64,000 bases of DNA from positions 62,001-126,000 of the forward strand of contig CAJONC010000006.1 of NCBI GenBank assembly GCA_905235675.1, written 5' to 3'. This stretch comes from an uncultured Bacteroidales bacterium. Its GTDB lineage: Bacteria > Bacteroidota > Bacteroidia > Bacteroidales > UBA932. Position numbers and translations under genes: made by a program. Position 1 is the stretch's first letter. Each line of letters begins with the position of its first letter. Under the pieces are notes generated by a model. That model saw only the letters and a program-made list of their open reading frames with translations. It was not told the origin of the DNA and did not search any database. This document shows positions 29,669-38,318 of the stretch, piece after piece.

Positions 29669-31538
29669 ATGACATTAAGCTTCAGGATTGAATACCACAC
29701 CAGGTGGGGCGAAACCCTTGCCCTCGTTTTCCGATGACAAAGTTTACGAAATGTCCTACGCCGCCGACGGCATCTGGACCCTGTATCTTCCCAAGGCTCC
29801 CGCAGCCATGCTCAAGGATTACTTCTACATAGTAATGGAAGACGGCATCTGGACCCGTACGGAGTGGACACATCATCATCGCAACGCGGAAGGGGCCAAA
29901 CGGCTCGATGTAAGCGATTCGTGGATTGACTGCCCCATCCCCGGCTGTCCCTTCCCCCGCGAACACAGCGCGGCGATCTTCGACCAACCTGGCTACAGGG
30001 GCGCCGGAACCGCCATTCCGGTATTCTCCCTCCGCAGCGACGAAGGTTTCGGCGTGGGAGAGTTCCGCGACATTCCCAAGTTTGTGGACTGGATGGAGCG
30101 CACCGGCCAGAGCGTGCTGCAACTCCTTCCCATCAACGACACCACCCGCAAGGGCGAGTGGGGGGATTCCTATCCCTATAGCCCCGTATCGTCCTTCGCC
30201 CTGCATCCCATCTATATCCATCTTCCCGAGGTGGGAGTGAAGGAGGATGCCGCCTACAGGAAGGCGCAAAAAGAACTGAACGCCCTGCCGACAGTGGATT
30301 ATCCGAGGGTTGTCAGGCTGAAAATCAAGTATCTGAAAGAAGCTTACAAAGACCACGGTGCGGCCGACCTCGCCACTTCCGCCTGCAGGAAGTTCGTCAG
30401 GGAGAACGCCTATTGGCTCGATGCTTATTCCGAATTCTGCGCAAAGCGCGACGGTGTCGAGGCGGATTTCTACCGCTGGGTACAATACCATCTCGACAAG
30501 CAGCTTTCCAAGGCTGTCGCCTATGCGCACAGGCACGGAGTCTATCTAAAAGGCGACCTTCCCATCGGAGTGGGCCGCGACAGCGTGGACGCCGCATCCT
30601 TCCCCAATCTTTACAATCTGGATTCCAGCGCCGGAGCACCTCCGGATTTCTTCGCGGCAGACGGCCAGAACTGGGGCTTCCCCACCTACAACTGGGATGA
30701 GATGGAAAAGGACGATTATGCCTGGTGGAAGGCCCGTCTGCGCACCATGTCCAAATACTTCGATGCCTTCCGCATAGACCATATACTCGGCTTCTTCCGC
30801 ATCTGGGAGATACCCCTTCCCCATAAGAGCGGCCTGCTCGGACACTTCAATCCCGCAATGCCCTACAGCCGCGACGAGATAGTTGCCGCCGGCCTTCCCA
30901 TAGTAGGCCTCTTCATCGAAGATCCCCGCCGCGAAGGCTGGTTCCATCCCCTCATCTCTCCTGACACATCCGCGCTTGAGCCCTGGCAGAAAGAGCGCTT
31001 CGATGCCATGTACACCGATTTCTTCTTCCACAGGCACAATGATTTCTGGGCCCGCAATGCAATGAAGAAATTGCCCAAGCTGCTGTCCTGCACCGGGATG
31101 CTTGCCTGCGGCGAAGACCTCGGAATGGTGCCCGACTGCGTGCCGGGGGTGATGGACCATGAGAAGATCCTGAGCCTCGAAATGCAGAGAATGGAGAAAG
31201 GGCGCCCCTGGCCTTACCTCAGCGTAGTGGCAACTTCTTCGCACGACATGAGTTCCATCCGCCTTTGGGACAGCGACGACAAAGAGCCTGAGGTGTGCCG
31301 CCGGATTCTGAAGGAACACCTTGACTCGCTCAGCATGCTGGCTATCTTCCCTCTGCAGGACTGGCTTTCGATGGATGGCTCCCTGCGCCGGCCCAATCCT
31401 GCCGAAGAGCGCATCAACGACCCCGCAGATCCCGACAACAAATGGTGCTGGCGCATGCACCTCACTACCGACAGTCTGCTCGACAGCCCCGCTTTCTGCA
31501 CTCAGGTCGCAACCCTTATCAAAGACAGTAATCGTTAA
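29669..31538 (+). pseudogene. malQ: 4-alpha-glucanotransferase (MalQ), apparently frameshifted near the 5' end
   Basis: ATG at 29669 encodes MTLSFRIEYHTRWGETLALVF then TGA 29735; rest of protein continues in the +1 frame (SDDKVYEMSYAADGIWTLYLP...). Track ORF 29688..31538 uses a TTG in the wrong N-terminal frame. Catalytic body intact by eye. Confidence 0.8.
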
Positions 31539-31550
31539 ACAATTTATCTT

Positions 31551-32173
31551 ATGAAAACATTCAAACAACTCAGACAGGAAGCCCGTGCCGCACTCAAAGG
31601 CAACTGGGGCGAAGCCGTACTGGCGACACTTGTATTAGTCATTGTTGTTTCTGTATTTGAAGTTCCTTCCTTTATGGGTACGACCGCCGCGAAGATTGGC
31701 AGCATGGGCGCAAGCTTGATTGCGATATTTGTTTATTCCCCGTTAGGCGTAGGCTTCAATAACGCTTTCCGCAAACTTTTGCTGGAAGGGAACAACAAAA
31801 TTATCGAAAATTCATTCAGGATTGGGTTTAAAGAGAACTACTGGCGCAGCGTGGGAGGCATGCTGCTCATGTATGTTTTTATTTTCCTGTGGATGCTGCT
31901 TTTAATTGTTCCCGGTATCATAATGAGTTTTGCCTACGCCTTGACTCCGTATATACTTGTCGACAATCCCGAGCTGTCGATTACGGATGCCATCAAGCGC
32001 AGCAAAAAGCTTATGAAGGGCCACAAGTGGGATCTTTTCTGCCTTGAGGCTGGATACTGCTTTCCATCCTCACTCTTGGAGTCGGCCTTCTTTGGCTTGA
32101 GCCTTATTTGATTACGACCATCGCCGGCTTTTATGAGGACATAAAGGCTTCCGCAGAACCCGTCTCCGATTAA
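31551..32173 (+). pseudogene. DUF975-like membrane protein, apparently frameshifted near 32047
   Basis: frame 31551.. gives ...KLMKGHKWDLFCLE then unrelated residues; frame from 32048 gives GWILLSILTLGVGLLWLEPYLITTIAGFYEDIKASAEPVSD*, the expected DUF975 C-terminus. Confidence 0.8.
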
Positions 32174-32207
32174 ACAGTTGTCCGTTTCAGGTAATTTCAG
32201 GAAATAC

Positions 32208-34331
32208 TCAGGACTTCTTATATCTGAACCTCCGGCCGCTAAGGTCTTTGGAGGCGGAGCTTGTGCCGACCTCTATTCTGTATCTGCCGGGCAGGGGGCG
32301 CATGGACTGCTGCTCTTCATCCCACCATTCGAAGGTCTCCTCCGTGAGAGGAATCTCCACCTTCACCTTCTTCCCGGCAGGCACGAAAACCCTCTTGTAG
32401 GCCCTTAGGGTGCGGATTGGCCCCTCGGTATCGGATGGACGGGATAAGTATAGCTGCACCATTTCCTCCCCATCGCGCCTGCCGGTATTCTTCACCGTCA
32501 CCACCGCTTTGCCTTTGCGGACGCGCGGCCTGCCCACTTTGAAAGTGGTATAGCTCTGCCCGTATCCGAAGGCGAAGAGAGGTTCCCCGCCGAAGAACCG
32601 GTAGGTCCTGCCCGTCATAGCATAATCCGAAAAAGGAGGAAGCTGGGAATCATTGCGGTAGAAGGTCAAGGGCAGTTTCCCGGAAGGATTGTAATCGCCG
32701 TAGAGCACGTCGGCGATGGCAAGGCCGCCCATCTGCCCGGGGTACCAGGCCTGGAGAATCGACTCGCAGTTTGCACATTCCGGCTCAAGCGCCATCGCTG
32801 ATCCGCTGAAATTCACGAGGATAATCTTCTTGCCTGCATCGTGTAGTGCGGCAATCAGATTCCTCTGCACCTGCGGGAGTTCGATACTGGTGCGGTCACC
32901 TCCCTCGAACCCTGGGAATCCGCCCGCATCGCCCTGCTCTCCTTCATAGGCGGCGGAAATGCCCGATGCGAAGATGACTGTCTCTATTCCGTCGAGCCCT
33001 GCGAGCACGTCGGCAATCGGCTCGGGAGAAGTAATATGGTCGCAACCTTTAATATATACCACATCTTCCCTGCGGGCTTTCAGGGCACTTAGCAGGGTGA
33101 TGGTTTCTTTTGGAATTGGATTGTAGTTGCCCCACTGCATCGTGGCGTCGTCGGCATTCGGGCCTACCACGGCAATCTTCATGTCGGGCGAAAGCGGAAG
33201 AATTCCGCCCCTGTTCTGCAGCAGCACCATTGACTCCTGCGCCATCTTCAGCGCAAGCGCCTTGTGCCTAGGTCCTTCAACTATTTCTTCCGGAAGACTT
33301 GCCCACGGGTCTATGCCGTCTATTTCGCCCAGACGTATTCGTGCCGCCAGCACCCTCCTGAGGTTACGGTCAAGCTCGGCCTCGTCCAGCAGACCTGCAC
33401 GGACAGCCTCCGGAATGGCCTGGTAGGCATGCCCGCACTCCACGTCCACTCCGTAACGAACCGCCAGTGCCGCCGCTTCCGCCTGGGTTTCGACATATTC
33501 GTGCCGGCCCTTGATATAGAAATCGGCAACGGCCCAGCAGTCGGACACTATCACTCCCTTATATCCCCATTCTCCGCGCAGCAGGGTGTCGATCAGATAA
33601 TCGCTCGCACCGCAGGGCTGCCCTTCGAAACTGTTGTAGGCCGTCATCACCTGCTCCACTCCGGCCTTGGTTACCAGGTCCTTGAATGCGGGGAGATAGG
33701 TTTCGTGCAGATCGCGGCGAGTGGGCCTCGCATCGAAGCGGTGCCTGTCGGGTTCCGGCCCCGAGTGCACGGCATAGTGCTTCGCGCAGGCCATCAGCTT
33801 GCGCACGGGGCTGTCATCCGGCCCCTGCAGGCCGCGTACCACCGCCATGCCCATCTGACCCATCAGATACGGATCCTCCCCGTAGGTCTCCATTCCGCGT
33901 CCCCAGCGGGGATCCCTGAAGATATTGATGTTCGGGGTCCAGAAGGTAAGGCACTGGTAGCGCTCGTGGCTGTCCTCCGCATCGGCAATGCGGTGCTTCA
34001 CGCGGGCTTCGTCGCTCACAGCTGTAAACACTTCATACAGAAGGGAATCGTCGAATGACGCCGCCATCCCTATGGGCATGGGGAAGGTGGTGGCGGGGCC
34101 GTTGCGTCCCACCCCGTGCAGGGCCTCGTTCCACCAGTCGTACTGCTTGATTCCTAAGCGTTCTACCGCGGGGGAAGCGTTCAGGGTGAGGGCTGCCTTC
34201 TCTTCGAGGGTGAGGCGGCTGACAAGGTCTCCGGCCCTTTCTTCGGGCGTTAGAGAGGTGTTTTTATATGCTTGTGCGCAGAGCGCTGTGCAGACGCTTG
34301 CCGCAAATGCGGATAGGAGGATTTTTTTCAT
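32208..34331 (-). CDS. Glycoside hydrolase family 3 (beta-xylosidase/beta-glucosidase-like)
   Basis: NEALHGVGRNGPATTFPMPIGMAASFDD; GVIVSDCWAVADF nucleophile; C-terminal fibronectin-III-like domain. Confidence 0.93.
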   Translation of the reverse strand: MKKILLSAFAASVCTALCAQAYKNTSLTPEERAGDLVSRLTLEEKAALTLNASPAVERLGIKQYDWWNEALHGVGRNGPATTFPMPIGMAASFDDSLLYEVFTAVSDEARVKHRIADAEDSHERYQCLTFWTPNINIFRDPRWGRGMETYGEDPYLMGQMGMAVVRGLQGPDDSPVRKLMACAKHYAVHSGPEPDRHRFDARPTRRDLHETYLPAFKDLVTKAGVEQVMTAYNSFEGQPCGASDYLIDTLLRGEWGYKGVIVSDCWAVADFYIKGRHEYVETQAEAAALAVRYGVDVECGHAYQAIPEAVRAGLLDEAELDRNLRRVLAARIRLGEIDGIDPWASLPEEIVEGPRHKALALKMAQESMVLLQNRGGILPLSPDMKIAVVGPNADDATMQWGNYNPIPKETITLLSALKARREDVVYIKGCDHITSPEPIADVLAGLDGIETVIFASGISAAYEGEQGDAGGFPGFEGGDRTSIELPQVQRNLIAALHDAGKKIILVNFSGSAMALEPECANCESILQAWYPGQMGGLAIADVLYGDYNPSGKLPLTFYRNDSQLPPFSDYAMTGRTYRFFGGEPLFAFGYGQSYTTFKVGRPRVRKGKAVVTVKNTGRRDGEEMVQLYLSRPSDTEGPIRTLRAYKRVFVPAGKKVKVEIPLTEETFEWWDEEQQSMRPLPGRYRIEVGTSSASKDLSGRRFRYKKS

Positions 34332-34405
34332 ATAGTTTCAGCGATATCTCCACAAAGATAACAAATTTTGACTATCTTGCGGGAGCTGCAAATATCGCTT
34401 GAACA

Positions 34406-35803
34406 ATGAAGAAGTTACTCGTTTACGCAATTCTGGCCCAGGTTTGTACTCTTGGCTTCTGCCAGAACAGCGCATGTTATGCGGATGCTTTGGCAGAAGG
34501 ATACTACGCCGGATATTATAAGGATTTGCCCGTCGAACTCTCTGAACCGGACCTGCCGCTTATTCCGGCATATACGGTTTCGCTGTCCGATTTCGGGGGC
34601 GTGGGAGATGGCGTCACCCTTAATACCGAAGCTGCCGTAAAGGCCCTTGAAAAGAAGGGAGGAGGGCATCTCGATGTGCCTGCCGGAATTTGGCTGACGG
34701 GCCCGATAGTGCTTAAAGACAGAATGGATTTACACCTGTCCAAAGGTGCTGTAGTACTGTTTTCTCCCGACCGAAAGCTGTTTCTGAAAGATGGTAGGGT
34801 GCAGCCCGGAATCTCCGCGAGCAAGCGCAGCGACATAGCTGTCACCGGTGATGGCATCATCGACGGAAACGGCGAATGGTGGAGGGCCGTAAAGCGTGGC
34901 AAGGTGAGCGATGTGGAGTGGAAAGAATTCCAGAGAATGGGGGGAACGGAGGCCGACGATGGCAAGTTGTGGTATCCTTTCGGGCTGAAGCATGGCGGGA
35001 ATATAGCCGATGACTTTAAAACCCAGGAGAAGATGAGAACTCACCTCATCCGGCTGACCGACTGCGAGCGTGTGCTGGTGCAGGGAGTTACCATACAGAA
35101 TTCTCCCAAGTTCCATCTCGTGCCCACCCGTTGCCGTCACCTTGTAATTGACGACGTCACTGTCCGTTGCCCCTGGAACGCCCAGAACGGGGACGGAATA
35201 GATATCATGTTCTGTCAGGATGTGCTGATTGTAAACAACAAGGTGGATGTGGGCGATGATGGCATCTGCCTGAAGGCCGGAGGCGGGGCCGAAGCGCTCA
35301 AGTATCCTTCGAACGCGCGGATACTAATTCAGGACAACACCGTTTTTCATGCGCACGGCGGCTTTGTGATAGGGTCGGAGTTCTCAGCAGGGATTCAGAA
35401 CGTGGTGGTGAGACGGAACACCTTCTCCGGCACCGATACGGGGCTTCGTTTCAAGAGCGCGCCCGGGCGCGGAGGCAAGACTTCAAATATTTATATCTCA
35501 GATATTTATATGAGCGATATCCGCGACCAGGCCATAGTCTTTGAAACCTCTTATGTCGATGTTCCGGTGGGGACCGACGGCGTACGCGACAAGGGTCGGA
35601 ACTTTCTTCCCGAGTTCACGGACATCCATATAAGCAACACCATCTGCCGTGACGCCCGGATCGGAATCTCCGCAAAGGGCAACAGACAGATGGTGCACGA
35701 TGTCTCAATCACCGACTGCACGATTTTCTACACCGAAACAGCCTCGGATATCGACGACCCCGCAATGCTTAATTTGTCGGGGATAAGCTTGCTGACGTAT
35801 TAG
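34406..35803 (+). CDS. Glycoside hydrolase family 28 (polygalacturonase-like)
   Basis: DFGGVGDGVTLNTEAAVKALEKKGGGHLDVPAGIWLTGPI; NGDGIDI; GDDGICLKAG; RGGKTSNIYI. Confidence 0.93.
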   Translation: MKKLLVYAILAQVCTLGFCQNSACYADALAEGYYAGYYKDLPVELSEPDLPLIPAYTVSLSDFGGVGDGVTLNTEAAVKALEKKGGGHLDVPAGIWLTGPIVLKDRMDLHLSKGAVVLFSPDRKLFLKDGRVQPGISASKRSDIAVTGDGIIDGNGEWWRAVKRGKVSDVEWKEFQRMGGTEADDGKLWYPFGLKHGGNIADDFKTQEKMRTHLIRLTDCERVLVQGVTIQNSPKFHLVPTRCRHLVIDDVTVRCPWNAQNGDGIDIMFCQDVLIVNNKVDVGDDGICLKAGGGAEALKYPSNARILIQDNTVFHAHGGFVIGSEFSAGIQNVVVRRNTFSGTDTGLRFKSAPGRGGKTSNIYISDIYMSDIRDQAIVFETSYVDVPVGTDGVRDKGRNFLPEFTDIHISNTICRDARIGISAKGNRQMVHDVSITDCTIFYTETASDIDDPAMLNLSGISLLTY

Positions 35804-36129
35804 AGTTCCTCTACCACGGGAGCTTCAGGAGCGTTCTTGGTAACGGATGCAATGCCTTTCTTGAGGGTTTCCTCGGAAGCATACATCTGGCTGCTGCCAA
35901 CTACCTGACCGTTGGATGCCTTGAGGTTGAAGAAAGGCTTGCCGTTCTTGGCAACCTTGACCTCGAACCTTTCGGGAACTACTGCATTCTTGCGAACTGA
36001 TTCAACGCCGTTGAGGCATGCGGTTTTGGTGGTGTAACCCTCGCTGGTGAGGATGACCTGGCCATTGGAGGCCTTGAGGTTGAACTGGAACTCTCCGTTC
36101 TTCCTGGTAGTAATGACGAATTTACCCAT
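35800..36129 (-). CDS. YegP family (DUF1508) tandem-repeat protein
   Basis: two FNLKASNGQV(I/V) repeats. Confidence 0.92.
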   Translation of the reverse strand: MGKFVITTRKNGEFQFNLKASNGQVILTSEGYTTKTACLNGVESVRKNAVVPERFEVKVAKNGKPFFNLKASNGQVVGSSQMYASEETLKKGIASVTKNAPEAPVVEEL

Positions 36130-36187
36130 AATTGAAATTATAAATAGTTTGGTTATAGCCTTATCCTTACAAAAATAGGGAAAAAAT

Positions 36188-36799
36188 TTAATTTTTCCCC
36201 ATTTTATTCAAATATTGAGCATCGTCACCTATTCTTAGTGTTGTTTTTCCGTATTTTCCGGTGATGTGTCCGTTGAGCAGCATTTCCACCACATACACAT
36301 CTACCAGGCCGGAAACGCCTATGGAGTAGTCGATAAATCCGTCTTCATCTTCCGGCCCTCCCCTTGCAAGCAAATCCGCCAGCGACACCTCTTCTTCCTT
36401 GAAACTGCTGCTGTTCTGATACATTGAAAGCCACTCCAGGATACCTTTCCCCCCTCCAAGGTCATCAATTCCTCCTTCCGCGAACAGCTCCAGAAGTGCG
36501 TCCGTATCTTTGGAGTCCATGCTTCCTCTCGGCGTAACTACGTGATAATAATATGCTTCTCCTGTTCCGTCTGCCGAAAGACGATCTATTGTCGCCACTT
36601 CCCCGTCGGGGCGCATGGTTTCATATCTCCCCATGTACTCCGCCTTCCAGTCTTCACACAGTACCGGCTGCCCGTCCACTTCAAACCTGATGGCGTCCAC
36701 ATCTCTCTCCATCGTGCTCTCTTTGGAGCAGGCGGACAGGGCAAATGCAGAAATGAGCAATATGGCGGCAATACGCAGTTTTTTCATATCAGTTCGCAT
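36188..36799 (-). CDS. Hypothetical lipoprotein
   Basis: lipobox FALSACSKES; no family recognised. Confidence 0.6.
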   Translation of the reverse strand: MRTDMKKLRIAAILLISAFALSACSKESTMERDVDAIRFEVDGQPVLCEDWKAEYMGRYETMRPDGEVATIDRLSADGTGEAYYYHVVTPRGSMDSKDTDALLELFAEGGIDDLGGGKGILEWLSMYQNSSSFKEEEVSLADLLARGGPEDEDGFIDYSIGVSGLVDVYVVEMLLNGHITGKYGKTTLRIGDDAQYLNKMGKN

Positions 36800-36853
36800 T
36801 AAGCGGCGAAGTGATAATAAGATGAAGAAACGGCGCTTTTCGTTGCAAAAAAT

Positions 36854-36884
36854 TTTGCACTTTCAAAAAATCCCTTTATATTTG
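36854..36884 (+). promoter_or_regulatory. Bacteroidetes sigma-ABfr-type promoter upstream of tRNA-Gly
   Basis: TTTG 36854-36857, 19-nt spacer, TATATTTG 36877-36884. Confidence 0.7.
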
Positions 36885-37001
36885 CAGTCCCATTTGGGGA
36901 AACGTTCTTTGAAGAATAGCGGAATTGCCGTGCAAGTGCGAGTGGAGAAATTTTTCTTCCGAGCCGCAGCCGGCAATAGCGCAGATTTTCGAAGAAGATT
37001 T

Positions 37002-37074
37002 GCGGAAATAGCTCAGTTGGTAGAGCGCAACCTTGCCAAGGTTGAGGTCGCGGGTCCGAATCCCGTTTTCCGCT
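37002..37074 (+). tRNA. tRNA-Gly(GCC)
   Basis: GCGGAAA/TTTCCGC acceptor, CAACC-TTGCCAA-GGTTG anticodon arm, GGGTCCGAATCCC T arm. Confidence 0.95.
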
Positions 37075-37262
37075 CAACAAATTCAAGCCCGGCACACAGT
37101 GTCGGGCTTTTTTGTTTCCGGGCCCGCCAAAAGCAGGCTTTTGGAAAGGGCCCGACGACAAAAAGCCCCGGGCCGCAAAGCGGCCTGAGCTTGAATCTGT
37201 TGAAAGCCTCTCCCTCTCGGGATAGCGCAAGCAGCCTCCGGCTGCGCCGCGGAATCCCGAAC
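37075..37262. repeat. Cluster of nested inverted repeats downstream of tRNA-Gly
   Basis: CAACAAATTCAAGC / GCTTGAATCTGTTG flanks (one mismatch), internal CCAAAAGC/GCTTTTGG, GGCCGC/GCGGCC, then TCGGGAT(37217)/ATCCCGA(37254) with inner GCAGCC/GGCTGC. Confidence 0.6.
37085..37114 (+). terminator. Terminator-like hairpin after tRNA-Gly
   Basis: AAGCCCG-GCACACAGTGT-CGGGCTT followed by TTTT. Confidence 0.75.
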
Positions 37263-37328
37263 ACCTATTGTTCTGTCAGGTAATTTTCTCGTCTTTATGT
37301 GATTTTCCCCATTTTAATCAACTTATAG

Positions 37329-37360
37329 GTTGATTTATTTAAAATATTTGTTTAGCTTTG
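37329..37360 (+). promoter_or_regulatory. Possible promoter of toxin/antitoxin-like operon
   Basis: GTTG 37329-37332, 20-nt spacer, TAGCTTTG 37353-37360, 17 nt before the ATG. Confidence 0.5.
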
Positions 37361-37376
37361 CAGAAATTAATGAATT

Positions 37377-37925
37377 ATGAGATTTGAAAAGATACTGGAA
37401 AACGGACGGTTATGGGCTGTGATGTATGACGGGGACAGTGAAAATATCCTTGAAAAGACATTCGAGCAATGGAATGATTATGAGTGGTTAAGCGACTTCT
37501 TTTCCAGACATTTTGAAGATCTTACATCCTATTTTCATATTACGGATATAGACAGGGCGGTATTTGATACGGTTGACGATGCAAATGAACTGGAATGTCT
37601 GATATTGGATATTGATCCTGAAGCTAATCTTGATGAATTCTTCCGCCCTTTGGAGAATACGCGTTTGTCAGAAGTGCTGTTGGGGCGGGAAAAGGCAAAG
37701 GGGAGATATCGAACCCATGCATCTTGGCTGCGGTTATATGCTATTAGATTGGAATCTGGCCGATATATCATTACTGGAGGTGCCATTAAATTAACGGCAA
37801 GTATGCAAGAAAGGGAACACACTTTACAAGAGTTGAACAAGTTAAATAAGGTCAGGGACTTCCTGATATCATTAGGGCTATTTGATTATTCAGCATTCGA
37901 AGACTATACTGATGAAAACGATTGA
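37377..37925 (+). CDS. Putative toxin component of a TA-like pair (RelE/Gp49-like C-terminal region suspected)
   Basis: 182 aa; THASWLRLYAIRLESGRYIITGGAIKLT...LNKVRDFLISLG; overlaps downstream XRE gene by 14 nt. Confidence 0.55.
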   Translation: MRFEKILENGRLWAVMYDGDSENILEKTFEQWNDYEWLSDFFSRHFEDLTSYFHITDIDRAVFDTVDDANELECLILDIDPEANLDEFFRPLENTRLSEVLLGREKAKGRYRTHASWLRLYAIRLESGRYIITGGAIKLTASMQEREHTLQELNKLNKVRDFLISLGLFDYSAFEDYTDEND

Positions 37926-38295
37926 CAAGGAACTTTCCGTGCTGCAAAAGCACGAGGTGAAAACCAATTGGCGTGAAAAAGCTCAATGGCGGCAGGAGAA
38001 CCGTCGCTGGCTCCGTTATTCCGGTTATATCGCACTCGCGGTAATCAAACGCTTGAAGGAACTGGATATGAGCCAGAAAGAACTTGCGGAAAAGATGAAC
38101 TGTTCTCCTCAATACATATCAAAAATGCTTAAAGGAAACGAAAACTTAACCTTGGATACTATCTCTAGGTTGGAGGAATGTCTGGATATGGACTTGATAA
38201 AAACAGCATTGTCTGTAGTAGACGGGTATAAAAGTCAAGACCGCCAATATTCTTTCGTTGCAGAGCCCGAAGCCCCGGTTTATGGGAGCCAATAG
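37912..38295 (+). CDS. XRE/Cro-type HTH protein, putative antitoxin
   Basis: LKELDMSQKELAEKMNCSPQYISKMLKGNENLTLDTISRLEECLDM; ATG at 37912 (ATGAAAACGATTGAC) inside the upstream gene end. Confidence 0.8.
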   Translation: MKTIDKELSVLQKHEVKTNWREKAQWRQENRRWLRYSGYIALAVIKRLKELDMSQKELAEKMNCSPQYISKMLKGNENLTLDTISRLEECLDMDLIKTALSVVDGYKSQDRQYSFVAEPEAPVYGSQ

Positions 38296-38318
38296 AAAAA
38301 CTTGGTAATCAACGCCAA

